Shown here one piece after another: positions 37,335 to 46,174 of a stretch of 64,000 nt of DNA. The position numbers and the translations under genes were made by a program. Each line of letters opens with the position of its first letter. Position 1 is the stretch's first letter. The DNA is from Fibrobacterota bacterium (GTDB taxonomy: Bacteria > Fibrobacterota > Chitinivibrionia > Chitinivibrionales > FEN-1185), in the NCBI GenBank assembly GCA_003165595.1, contig PLWQ01000012.1, forward strand, positions 8,856 through 72,855, read 5' to 3'. The notes below the pieces were generated by a model. That model did not search any database. It worked only from the letters and a program-made list of their open reading frames with translations, and was not told the DNA's origin.

Positions 37335-37391
37335 GCCGTTCGGATAATTTTATTGCGTCGCGAATATCGGCACCGGGGAGCAGGCAGCACA

Positions 37392-38981
37392 ATGAAGGTT
37401 TTTGCAACACAGTCAAGGTCTATGAACATCTCGCGCCACATCAAATACCTCACTCCAATCCCGATAACGGCCGGCATGTATGACGTTTTCGGATTGTTTC
37501 GGAACAACAAGGATACCACGTTTTTCCCCGTCGTCGATGCCAACGGCACACCCATCGGGGTGGTCCGGGAATACAATCTCAAAGACTATACCTACGGCAT
37601 GTTCGGCAGGGAACTCATCAAACGGGAATCAATCAAGCGATTCATCACTCCCTGCCTCACCGTCTCGGTTGAGATGCCGCTTGAAGACGTTCTGCGCCTC
37701 TCGCCTTCCAATGATAATCCCGACGGCGTCGTGGTCCTCAAGGACGGCGTGTATGCAGGCGTGGTCCTGAATTCTTCGCTTCTCTGGCTCTTCGAGGAGA
37801 ACCGCAAACACACCCGCGCTCGCCTGCTGCAAGCCCAGAAGATGGAATCAATAGGCACCTTGGCGGGCGGCATTGCGCATGACTTCAACAACATCCTTAT
37901 GCCCATTATCGGGTACGCTGAGCTGCTTAAGCATTTTGTCAAGAAAAAGGATTCCCCGCAACTCAACTTCATAGACCAGATCATTACCGCGGGCAACAGG
38001 GCAAAAGACCTTGTGGCGCAGATCCTCAAGTTCAGCAGACAGAGCAGCGAAGAAAAGACGCATGTGCGGCTGTCGATGGTGGTCTCCGAAGTTCTCGACT
38101 TGCTGCGTTCGTCCCTGCCGAAGACCATCGAAATACGAATGTCGCTTGACGCGTCGCACGATTTGATCTGCGCCAGCGCCACCGAAATCCACCAGGTGCT
38201 GATGAACCTGTGCGCCAATTCGGCGCACGCGATGAGGGAAACCGGCGGAATCCTTGAAGTAAAGCTTGCCGACCACTCGGGACCACTCATCGGATGGTCG
38301 GGCGACTCCGACGCCGACGTATCGGGCAGCCTTCGCCTCACCGTGCGCGAGACCGGCCACGGCATAGACCCGTCCGTCATCGGCAGGATCTTCGACCCAT
38401 TCTTTACAACAAAGAAGCAAGGCGAGGGCACGGGCATGGGACTCGCCGTTGTACACGGGATCGTCAAGGGTTGCGGCGGTGCGATCTCCGTGGAAACCGG
38501 TTTGGGCGCCGGCGCCGCGTTCCACATTTACTTTCCAAAATCGTATCCGGTTGCCGCCAAGGACCAAACACCCTGCGACACCGAGGCAATCGAGCCAAAA
38601 GCGGACCTGTCGATCCTGTTCGTTGACGACGAACCGATGATAACCGCCATGGCAGAGGAAATGTTCACCATCCTGGGTTTCCTGGCGGTGTGCGTCGCCG
38701 ACAGCAGGGAGGCGCTCGACATTTTCTCGGCCAACCCGGAGAAATTCGACGCCGTCGTCACCGACCAGACCATGCCCGGCCTTACCGGCGTGGAACTTGC
38801 GAAGAAGCTCATTGCACTGCGCCCCGGCCTGCCGGTGGTGCTGTGCACGGGGTACAGCGAGATCGTGAGCGCGGAAATTGCAAAGTCGATGGGTGTGGCC
38901 GAGTACCTCACCAAGCCCGTGGATTTCGAGAAGCTCAAGAGAATAATCGTGCGGTTGACAAGCAACGCGACTTCCGCGTAG
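37392..38981 (+). CDS. Hybrid histidine kinase with CBS-like sensor and C-terminal receiver
   Basis: 529 aa from the ATG at 37392; a second ATG at 37422 (AAGG upstream) is possible. There are no membrane helices. The N-terminal 150 residues look like a CBS pair (FFPVVDANGTPIGVVREYNLKDY; SPSNDNPDGVVVLKDGVYAGVV), suggesting adenine-nucleotide sensing. HisKA is MESIGTLAGGIAHDFNN. HATPase_c follows (LMNLCANSAHAM, GHGIDPSVIGRIFDPFFTTK, GTGMGLAVVHGIV). The receiver is at about 405-525, with Asp in DAVVTDQTMPGLTG and Lys in EYLTKPVDFEKL. It could feed the stand-alone receiver at 34896. Pho-box units precede it, implying induction in phosphate starvation. Confidence 0.9.
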   Translation: MKVFATQSRSMNISRHIKYLTPIPITAGMYDVFGLFRNNKDTTFFPVVDANGTPIGVVREYNLKDYTYGMFGRELIKRESIKRFITPCLTVSVEMPLEDVLRLSPSNDNPDGVVVLKDGVYAGVVLNSSLLWLFEENRKHTRARLLQAQKMESIGTLAGGIAHDFNNILMPIIGYAELLKHFVKKKDSPQLNFIDQIITAGNRAKDLVAQILKFSRQSSEEKTHVRLSMVVSEVLDLLRSSLPKTIEIRMSLDASHDLICASATEIHQVLMNLCANSAHAMRETGGILEVKLADHSGPLIGWSGDSDADVSGSLRLTVRETGHGIDPSVIGRIFDPFFTTKKQGEGTGMGLAVVHGIVKGCGGAISVETGLGAGAAFHIYFPKSYPVAAKDQTPCDTEAIEPKADLSILFVDDEPMITAMAEEMFTILGFLAVCVADSREALDIFSANPEKFDAVVTDQTMPGLTGVELAKKLIALRPGLPVVLCTGYSEIVSAEIAKSMGVAEYLTKPVDFEKLKRIIVRLTSNATSA

Positions 38982-39044
38982 CGGTTCCGTCGTGCGGCAT
39001 ACCGGACGTTTCCCTGTGCCGAACCTTGGGCCGACTTTGAAAGC

Positions 39045-39280
39045 CCCCGCAGCAGCTCGACTACGACTGCATGCAACACTACAGGAGTAGCCGCTCTTGC
39101 GAACCTGCGGGGAAAAGGCAAATGATATAATGTTAAGCGCGAAGCGCTCTTACCATGCCGTAGGGAATTAAATGACAATCTTCCGTCCCTATAGAGGAAG
39201 AAATATTTGAATTCGCTCGCTAACCCCGAAGAAGACTTTGGGGAACGCGCTCGCTATGGATTCACACCAGAATCTCTTCC
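39045..39280 (+). repeat. Dispersed intergenic repeat family 1, copy D
   Basis: A hairpin (CCCCGCAG at 39045 ... CTGCGGGG at 39106) encloses block Y (39059-39107), nearly identical to 12912-12961. Block X (39177-39275) is the inverted partner of 36095-36190. The copy fills most of the 424-bp gap between the hybrid kinase and the PHP-GT4 gene; no ORF or clear Pho box is seen in the remainder. Confidence 0.75.
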
Positions 39281-39405
39281 GATCCGAACACCACCGTAAC
39301 AATCGCAGCCTATCTTTATTGATAGGAATTGGCAAACGGCAACGTTTCCTCGCAGGGGAGCGTTTGCGAATGCGCACGAGCTTACCACCCACCTGGAGGT
39401 TGACA

Positions 39406-41862
39406 ATGGCAAAAGCCGACTGTCATGTCCACTCGAGCTTCTCCGAGCGCCCGTCCGAATGGTTCCTGCAGCGCATAGGCACCAGGGAATCGTATATCGC
39501 CCCGGAGGACGCATACGCAACCGCAAAACGCGCCGGAATGGATTTTGTCACCATAACCGATCACAACGTGATTGAAGGCGTTATGCGCCTGCGCGACCGG
39601 CACCCCGGCGACGTTTTTACGGGAGTCGAAGCGACTACCTATTTTCCGGAAGACGGCACCAAGATCCATGTGCTGGTGTGGGGACTTGAGCCGGAACAGT
39701 TCGCGGTAATCGACAAAGCGCGTTCGAGCATCTACGAGCTGCGCGAGTATCTGCGGGAGCAACAACTTGCCCACGCGGTGGCACACCCGACGTTTTCCAT
39801 AAACGGCCTGCTCACGCTCGAGCACGTTGAGCGGCTGTTTCTTCTTTTCGACCATTTCGAAAGCGCCAACGGCTCACGGGCAAGGCTCGATGGCGAGGTG
39901 CTTGGAAAAGTGTTCGCATCGCTTACACCCCAGCGCCTGGAAGATCTCGGCGACCGCTATTGCATTGAGCCGGCAAGCGGCGAATCATGGCGAAAGGGCG
40001 CTACAGGAGGATCTGACGATCACAGCGGGCTGTTTATCGGCACAACATTCACACAGGCAGATGCGCGAACACCGGAAGAGTTCCTCCTGCGCATCGCGGA
40101 CAAAAAGACCTCGGTATCGGGCCGCCACAACGATTATCGCGGGCTGGCGTTCTCCATTTATAAAGTGGCGTACGACTTCTCCAAATCGCGCGCGCCAATG
40201 GCAACCACACTTTTAGGATCAATCAATGAGCTGCTTTTCGACGAAAAGCCCCTCGACCTCAAGCGGAGGATACTGTTTGACAGAATGAAATTCTCCAAGG
40301 CCGGCCGGGAAGATCCCCTTCGCAGGCTGCTTTCGAGGCTGGTTGACAACCTTCAGCAAGATCGTACGCGCCCCACCGAGGCCAAGCTCGACCTGATAAG
40401 CGATGCAATTGCCGAGGCGTCGGACATCCTCTTGCGCGGCATGTTCGAGAATGTTGGCGGCGACCTTACCGCGGGCGACCTTATGGGTCTCATCAGGCAC
40501 ATTTCGAGCATGCTTCCCGGCGTATTCGTTTCCCTGCCCTTCTTTACATCGCTCAACGTGATCAACGGCTCGCGCGAACTTCTCGACGATCTCGCAGAAT
40601 CGTACGTGGGCAAAGAGCACAAGCGGGGCAAGCGGATACTCTGGTTCTCCGACACGTTCCTTGAGCTTTCCGGCGTGTGCGCCACGCTCCAGGAAATGTC
40701 GCGACTGGCCCGGGAACGCGGCCTCGACTTGACCATGGCAACCTGCCTGCCTCCCGCCGCCGAACGCAACGCGGAAATTCCGTCCAACGTGCTCGATCTC
40801 CCGTGTATTTATTCCTACACGCCGGAATTCTTCAGCACCTACACGGCGCGGATTCCCTCGGTGCTGTCGGCAATTCGAGCATCGAGCGCAGCCGCTCCCG
40901 ACGAGATTTACATCTCAACGCCCGGCCCGGTGGGCCTTGTGGGACTGCTCACCGCCAAGCTTCTCCATGTGCCGTGCACGGCGGTCTATCACACCGACTT
41001 TACGCGCCAGATGCGCCAGATCCTCGGCGACGCCACCATGTGCCGCGTCACCGAAGACTTTGTCAACTGGTTCTATTCGGTTGCGGATTCCGTGGCCGTG
41101 TCGACGCCCGACTACATGACCCTCTTGTCGCAACGCGGGCTTTCCCGGGCAAAAATGCGGCTCTTTCGTCGCGGCATTAACCCGGATCTTTTTGCGCCCG
41201 ATGGGCGGGGAACGGCGTATCTGGCGCAAACGCTGGGCATCCGCGATGGCGTGACGCTGCTGCACGCGGGCAGGGTAAGCAAGGAAAAGAACGTCGACTT
41301 CCTCGCCGGTGTTTACGAGGCGGTGCTTGCGAAACACGACAATGTGAACCTTGTGTTCGCGGGTGACGGGCCGTATCTTGACGAATACAAATCGCGCATG
41401 GCCTCGCACGACCGCGTGTATTTTGCCGGCCGCACCCGCAGGGAAACCCTTCCCCTCTTCTACTCCGGCGCGCACCTGCTGGTTTTCCCCAGCGTCACCG
41501 ACACCTTCGGCCTCGTGGTACTGGAGGCACAGGCGTGCGGCCTGCCCGCCCTTGTCTCGGATTTCGGCGGCCCAAAGGAAATCATTCGCGACGGCAAGAC
41601 CGGCTATGTGGCCGAGTCGAATAACCGTGACGATTGGGCAAACAAAATATGCGGCGTGGTCGACATGGTGAAATCATATCCCGACCTGTACGCCGAAATG
41701 CGAGCTGCTGCGCGAAGTCACGTTGCACTCACCTACTCATGGGACGTGGTATTCGACGACATATTCAACTCCGGCCGGCGGGGCTATGGAGCTTCGGCGG
41801 TCTCCGATCCGTCTACTGCGTACGCCGACATTCTTGCCGTCGGGGAACCGCCGGCCCGGTAG
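39406..41862 (+). CDS. PHP-domain phosphoesterase fused to GT4 glycosyltransferase
   Basis: 818 aa from the ATG at 39406 (TGGAGG upstream). Residues 1-260 are a complete PHP metal site: His7/His9 (CHVHSSF), Asp52/His53 (TITDHN), Glu75, His88, His127 (HAVAHP), Asp204-His206 (GGSDDHSG). A helical linker (about 270-400) follows. From about 405 a GT-B glycosyltransferase of family 4 is clear: HTDFTRQMRQI, VAVSTPDYMTLL, LLHAGRVSKEKNVDFLAG, and the E-x7-E region TDTFGLVVLEAQACGLPAL. The GT half resembles lipid glycosyltransferases of the SqdX/mannosyl- or glucosyl-diacylglycerol type. In a Pho region it may replace phospholipids by glycolipids, the PHP part removing a phosphate from the acceptor. 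That activity is inference. Confidence 0.85.
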   Translation: MAKADCHVHSSFSERPSEWFLQRIGTRESYIAPEDAYATAKRAGMDFVTITDHNVIEGVMRLRDRHPGDVFTGVEATTYFPEDGTKIHVLVWGLEPEQFAVIDKARSSIYELREYLREQQLAHAVAHPTFSINGLLTLEHVERLFLLFDHFESANGSRARLDGEVLGKVFASLTPQRLEDLGDRYCIEPASGESWRKGATGGSDDHSGLFIGTTFTQADARTPEEFLLRIADKKTSVSGRHNDYRGLAFSIYKVAYDFSKSRAPMATTLLGSINELLFDEKPLDLKRRILFDRMKFSKAGREDPLRRLLSRLVDNLQQDRTRPTEAKLDLISDAIAEASDILLRGMFENVGGDLTAGDLMGLIRHISSMLPGVFVSLPFFTSLNVINGSRELLDDLAESYVGKEHKRGKRILWFSDTFLELSGVCATLQEMSRLARERGLDLTMATCLPPAAERNAEIPSNVLDLPCIYSYTPEFFSTYTARIPSVLSAIRASSAAAPDEIYISTPGPVGLVGLLTAKLLHVPCTAVYHTDFTRQMRQILGDATMCRVTEDFVNWFYSVADSVAVSTPDYMTLLSQRGLSRAKMRLFRRGINPDLFAPDGRGTAYLAQTLGIRDGVTLLHAGRVSKEKNVDFLAGVYEAVLAKHDNVNLVFAGDGPYLDEYKSRMASHDRVYFAGRTRRETLPLFYSGAHLLVFPSVTDTFGLVVLEAQACGLPALVSDFGGPKEIIRDGKTGYVAESNNRDDWANKICGVVDMVKSYPDLYAEMRAAARSHVALTYSWDVVFDDIFNSGRRGYGASAVSDPSTAYADILAVGEPPAR

Positions 41863-41872
41863 GATTTACCGC

Positions 41873-43582
41873 ATGCTGTACATTGCCGACACGCTGTCGG
41901 CGTTCGCGCTTCCCTCCTGCCTGCCGCCGGGAGCAACCGTCAATTGGTCTAAAACTCCGTTCTCCCTCCTGGAACGCAACGGCCGGTTGCCGTTTGTCAC
42001 GCAGGAGCGGATACTGCGGCGATTCGCGACTTACTGCTATACGGTTGCAGCGCTCGGATTCAACGCCGTATCGGTGGACGATGTGGCGCACCTGGCTGCC
42101 CTCACGTGGTATCCACCCCGGCTCGCCGGTACAATCGAAGACTATTGCTCGCTGTTTTTCCGGCTGTGCGAGGCTGCCGCGGCATGCGGTCTGGCGGTAT
42201 TCGTGACCACCGACGCGAAATTCGCGCCGGCGAGCGGCCGTTTGTCCGGCGAAACCGACGCCGCGATCCTTTCCTGCGCGTGCGAACTTCTCTTTAAGCA
42301 ATTTCCCGGTGTGGCAGGCGTAATCCTTCGCCTCGGCGAATGCGATGGCCTCGACGTAGACCACGAAATGCGATCTAATCTGCTGGTGCGAACGCCCAAG
42401 CAGGCCCGCTCGCTTGTCCAATCGCTGCTCCCGCTATTTGAAGCGCGATGCCGGACGCTTGTGGTGCGCACGTGGACCGTTGGTGCATTTAAGGTGGGCG
42501 ACCTCATGTGGAACCCGCGCACTTATGACGCCGTCTTTGCCGGCCTCACGAGTTCCGCGCTCATTGTTTCGCACAAGTATGGAACGACCGATTTCTTTCG
42601 ATACCTCGGCCTCAATCCGCTCATTTTCCGGGGAACGCAACGCAAGCTTGTGGAATTCCAGGCACGGCGAGAATACGAAGGATTCGGGGAATTCCCTTCG
42701 TTTGCGGGCGACTACTACGAGCGGCTGAGGCAAAAACTGATGCGATGCGAGAACCTCGCCGGAATCATGGTCTGGTGCCAGACAGGCGGCTGGTCACGGT
42801 TCCGAAACGCCACTTTTATGCCCGGCTCGTCGATATACAATGAAATCAACGCTGCGGTTGCCGTATCGCTGTTTGCAAAGGGCGACGGCGTCGAGGCGGC
42901 TGTTTTGCGCTTTTGCAGGCAGCGCGCACCGCATATTGACTCAAAGCAACTTCTGCTGCTGCTCAGGCTTTCGTCGAGCGTCGTCGAATCGCTGTGGTAT
43001 ATGCCGGAGTTTTCGCGCCGCACCATCTTTTTCCGGCGAACCCGGGTGCCGCCGCTGTTGTGGGTGTTTTGGGATACCATCGTGATCAGCGCAACGCTGA
43101 GACTCTTTGTGCGGCGCTTTGCAAGACCCGGAGATTCGCGCAAGCCCGCCGATATTGCACTTGCGAAAATCCTCAAGATGCGAGACCTTGCCCTTCGCAT
43201 GGGGCTCGACGCGCAACCGTTTGTCCTTATGCACCGTACCTTTTGCCTGCTCGACCTTGCACGCCAGTATTTTCTTGGCGATGCAACGCCGACCCTGCAG
43301 CGCCGCATACAACGAGAGGTTGACGAATACAAGCATGATTTCCCGCGGGACCGGCGGTTTTCGGTTGTGTGCGACTTCGCTTCCCCCGCCGTGGAAGAAT
43401 CGCTGCTGCGGGTGATTTTCGGGCTCCTTACGCGAACCAGGCACCAGTATCGGCTGGCCGACGTGGTCCTGCTCAACAGGCTTGGCGCGGCCGTTATCCC
43501 ACTTGTTAAAGCTTGGAACAAGCGGCGGCTTCCCGCTTTCGTGAGAGAGCGGGGCATGGGATTCGAATCGTTGCTTCGGTAA
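41873..43582 (+). CDS. Unrecognised protein, possibly TIM-barrel glycosidase-like
   Basis: 569 aa from the ATG at 41873 (TAGGAT upstream), 10 bp after the PHP-GT4 gene and surely co-transcribed with it. No signal peptide. The N-terminal 330 residues alternate hydrophobic strands and helices like a TIM barrel (LGFNAVSVDDVAHLAAL; CGLAVFVTTDAKFA; GVAGVILRLGECDGLD; LIVSHKYGTTDF). The segment VEFQARREYEGFGEFPSF vaguely recalls alpha-glucuronidase-type hydrolases, as does GIMVWCQTGGWSRF. The last 200 residues are helical and Arg-rich. I do not recognise the family. The context suggests work on the product or substrate of the glycosyltransferase. Confidence 0.7.
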   Translation: MLYIADTLSAFALPSCLPPGATVNWSKTPFSLLERNGRLPFVTQERILRRFATYCYTVAALGFNAVSVDDVAHLAALTWYPPRLAGTIEDYCSLFFRLCEAAAACGLAVFVTTDAKFAPASGRLSGETDAAILSCACELLFKQFPGVAGVILRLGECDGLDVDHEMRSNLLVRTPKQARSLVQSLLPLFEARCRTLVVRTWTVGAFKVGDLMWNPRTYDAVFAGLTSSALIVSHKYGTTDFFRYLGLNPLIFRGTQRKLVEFQARREYEGFGEFPSFAGDYYERLRQKLMRCENLAGIMVWCQTGGWSRFRNATFMPGSSIYNEINAAVAVSLFAKGDGVEAAVLRFCRQRAPHIDSKQLLLLLRLSSSVVESLWYMPEFSRRTIFFRRTRVPPLLWVFWDTIVISATLRLFVRRFARPGDSRKPADIALAKILKMRDLALRMGLDAQPFVLMHRTFCLLDLARQYFLGDATPTLQRRIQREVDEYKHDFPRDRRFSVVCDFASPAVEESLLRVIFGLLTRTRHQYRLADVVLLNRLGAAVIPLVKAWNKRRLPAFVRERGMGFESLLR

Positions 43583-43613
43583 CAAACGTCCAAATCTCAT
43601 GGCAAGAACGAGG

Positions 43614-43651
43614 CTCACCGTTTGCTAATACAATTCTAACTATTCTGTAAC
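43614..43651 (+). promoter_or_regulatory. Pho-box array upstream of the pyruvate-kinase-like gene
   Basis: CTCAC (43614), CTAAT (43625), CTAAC (43636), GTAAC (43647), exactly 11 bp apart, in sense orientation. A TATTTG -10 candidate starts 11 bp after the last unit (43662). The coding start is 229 bp further on, after a hairpin-rich leader. Confidence 0.75.
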
Positions 43652-43693
43652 CTGCAAATGCTATTTGAATGATCCCTTGTCCGATTGAAGAAC

Positions 43694-43850
43694 CCGCCCC
43701 AAGTGGCGGGGATTGTCACTTCGTTCTTAAAGGTAAAGTGCTCGGGCCTTCGGCCCAATTTACTATTATAATAGCCTTTTCTTCCTTAACTATGGAAATA
43801 ATTTGCTCTATATTCGCCCGCTAATCCCGCGCCAAGTCGCGGAGAATGCG
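43694..43850 (+). repeat. Structured leader of the pyruvate-kinase-like gene, including repeat family 1 copy E
   Basis: Hairpins in order: CCGCC/GGCGG (43695-43709); GGGCC-TTC-GGCCC (43744-43756) nested in GTAAA/TTTAC; the palindrome CTATTATAATAG; and CCCGCGC/GCGCGGG (43826-43854). The part from 43791 (TATGGAAATAATTTGCTCT ... CCGCTAATCCCGCG) is a diverged block X of repeat family 1. It could be a regulatory 5' leader or simply repeat debris. Confidence 0.5.
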
Positions 43851-43879
43851 CGGGCTGTGTTATTCAAACGAGAGGGCCA

Positions 43880-45874
43880 ATGGCATCATCACCTGTTTCC
43901 AAGAAACGCAGACCATTGTCCAAAACATCTGAGCGTATTCCCGAGTCTTCCGTGACGAGCGGCACCGATCTCGAAACGCTCCTGCGCTCGCTCAAACATC
44001 TCCGCGCTGATCTTCTTACCATGAGGGAGCGTTTTGCAAGAGTCGTTGACGGCCTGCACCCCGACAACCGGCACAGCGCCCGGAACCTTCTTGGGTATCT
44101 TGCGTTGCGAAGGCACGACATCCGCGATGTCCAGGAAACACTTGCGAGCCTCGGCCTCTCGTCGCTGGGCAGGGCCGAAGCGCACGTTCTCGCAACGTTG
44201 AATACGGTAATAAGCACCGTGAGCGCTCTTGCCCACCGGCCCGAAAAGGTACATCCGTCAACATACACGCAAATTACCCGTGAGCGGGGCCGGGAGATCC
44301 TGCGCCGGCACACCGAATCGCTGCTGGGCCCGGCACCGGCGGGCAGGGCTACCCGCATCATGGTAACCATGCCGCCCGAGGCGGCGCAGGACTACAAGCT
44401 TGTCAAAAACATGCTTGTGCGCGGCATGAACTGCATGCGGATCAATTGCGCGCATGACGCGCCTGCGGCCTGGGAGGCGATGATAACAAACCTGCGCCGC
44501 GCCGAACGGGAATCGCACAGGAGCTGCAAACTCCTGATGGACCTTGCCGGCCCCAAGCTGCGCACCGGCCCGCTGCTCGCCGGTCCCAAGGTGGTTAAGT
44601 GGCGGCCAAGCCGCGATGCCCTGGGAAGGGTTATTGCGCCGGCGCGGATCTGGCTCAAGGCAATTGACGGACAGGAACCAGCACTCTCCGGGCTTGATGC
44701 CGTCCTGGGCGTGAGCGTCAAATGGCTCACCCGGATAAAGAAAGGTGATACAATCGTCTTTACGGATTCCCGTAATGCCGAGAGACGTATGAAGGCCGTG
44801 CTCGCGGGGACCGAAGGTTGGCTGTGCGAAAGCGAGCTTACGTCCTACGTCACGGAGCGGGTCGTTCTGGCCATCGATCGAGAGGCAAAAGCCGCGCAGG
44901 CATGGTCACGCGTTGTGCTGGAAAACGTGCCGGAAAATGCGGACCCCATTGTTCTGCGCGTCGGCGACAACCTGATTCTCACCCCGGACACCATCCCGGG
45001 CATGCCCGCCCAAACCGACGCCCGCGGCAGGGTCGTTTCGCCCGCGACAATCGGATGCACCCTTCCCGCGGTATTTGCAGATGCGAAAGTGGCCCACCGG
45101 ATTTGGTTCGACGACGGCAAAATCGGCGGCGTCGTAAGAAAGCGCATGCCGCAGCAACTGGAAATAGAGATCGTCCACGCCCGTGCAAAGGGCGAAAGGC
45201 TCCGAGGGGAAAAGGGCATCAACCTTCCCGATACAACGCTCAAGATGTGTCCGCTCACGGCAAAAGACCTGTCGGACCTGGATTTCGCCGCACGCCACGC
45301 CGACATCATCGGCATGTCTTTTGTCCAGAAAATATCGGACGTAAGATTGCTTCAGAATCATCTTGCGGCCCGCGGAGGCCAAAACGCAGGTATGCTGCTC
45401 AAGATTGAGACACAGCGCGGATTCAAGCAGCTTCCCGATTTGCTGCTTGCCGCGATGCGCAGCGAAAAGGTGGGCGTCATGATCGCGCGGGGAGACCTTG
45501 CCGTGGAATGCGGATGGGAACGGCTTGCAGAAATCCAGGAAGAAATTCTGTGGATTTGCGAGGCCGCTCATGTTCCGGTCGTGTGGGCAACGCAGGTGCT
45601 GGAGACCGTTGCAAAAGACGGACAGCCCTCTCGCGCAGAGATTACCGACGCTGCCATGGGCCAGCGCGCCGAATGCGTGATGCTCAACAAGGGCCCGCAT
45701 ATTCTCGAGGCGATCCGCATCCTCGACGATATCCTGCGCCGCATGCAGCTTCACCAGCGGAAAAAGCGCACGCTGCTTCGGCGCCTCAACTTCTGGTGGA
45801 GCCCCAAACGGCACCTGTCCTCGCTCCAGTCACTGCCGGGACGCGACGCCGCGCCGCCGCAATTGCATTTATAA
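43880..45874 (+). CDS. Pyruvate-kinase-like protein with extended N-terminus
   Basis: 664 aa. The first 130 residues are a helical domain absent from normal pyruvate kinase. The barrel follows: MVTMPPEAAQDYKLVKNML, GMNCMRINCAHD (Arg and Asn ligands), LMDLAGPKLRTG, a B-domain-like insertion, DIIGMSFVQKISDV, LLKIETQRGF (catalytic Lys, metal Glu), MIARGDLAVECGW, WATQVLETVAKDGQPSRAE. The usual MLSGETA motif has become MLNKGPHI, and the C-terminal allosteric domain is missing; a basic tail (KKRTLLRRLNFWWSPK) ends the protein. It is probably a PEP-binding relative, with ADP phosphotransfer uncertain. A Pho-box array upstream suggests expression in phosphate starvation. Confidence 0.82.
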   Translation: MASSPVSKKRRPLSKTSERIPESSVTSGTDLETLLRSLKHLRADLLTMRERFARVVDGLHPDNRHSARNLLGYLALRRHDIRDVQETLASLGLSSLGRAEAHVLATLNTVISTVSALAHRPEKVHPSTYTQITRERGREILRRHTESLLGPAPAGRATRIMVTMPPEAAQDYKLVKNMLVRGMNCMRINCAHDAPAAWEAMITNLRRAERESHRSCKLLMDLAGPKLRTGPLLAGPKVVKWRPSRDALGRVIAPARIWLKAIDGQEPALSGLDAVLGVSVKWLTRIKKGDTIVFTDSRNAERRMKAVLAGTEGWLCESELTSYVTERVVLAIDREAKAAQAWSRVVLENVPENADPIVLRVGDNLILTPDTIPGMPAQTDARGRVVSPATIGCTLPAVFADAKVAHRIWFDDGKIGGVVRKRMPQQLEIEIVHARAKGERLRGEKGINLPDTTLKMCPLTAKDLSDLDFAARHADIIGMSFVQKISDVRLLQNHLAARGGQNAGMLLKIETQRGFKQLPDLLLAAMRSEKVGVMIARGDLAVECGWERLAEIQEEILWICEAAHVPVVWATQVLETVAKDGQPSRAEITDAAMGQRAECVMLNKGPHILEAIRILDDILRRMQLHQRKKRTLLRRLNFWWSPKRHLSSLQSLPGRDAAPPQLHL

Positions 45875-45923
45875 AGCAACCTCGCACAGGACGCCGAGAC
45901 TGCTATAGCAGGTGCAAAAAAGG

Positions 45924-45955
45924 AAGCGGCGCCGGTGTAACGCCCGGCGCCGCTT
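45924..45955 (+). terminator. Terminator-like hairpin after the pyruvate-kinase-like gene
   Basis: An 11-bp stem AAGCGGCGCCG / CGGCGCCGCTT with a 10-base loop, 50 bp past the stop. An A-run precedes it, which would terminate minus-strand transcripts better than plus. The rest of the 300-bp gap to 46174 shows no gene. Confidence 0.7.
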
Positions 45956-46174
45956 ATCTTCGCACCTGGTAATGCGAAGTTTGCCCTTTCGTTTTCCCTG
46001 CCCATCGTGGCTGGACCATGCATCCGATTAATGTTGACGGCAGGAGGCGGGAATCAAAGAGGTATTTGATTCTATTGAAAAATGCCGTCGGCTCGTTAGA
46101 AAACAATGTTGGTTATGTTTGAAAATGGTTTTACGATCGAGGGCCTTGCTCTCAACCGGAACGCCCCACGCATT

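Noticed and set aside
39285-39300. CGAAC/GTAAC pair 11 bp apart upstream of the PHP-GT4 gene as a Pho box.
   Set aside because: Only two poor units and no in-phase extension; no better than chance, so phosphate control of this gene rests on context only.
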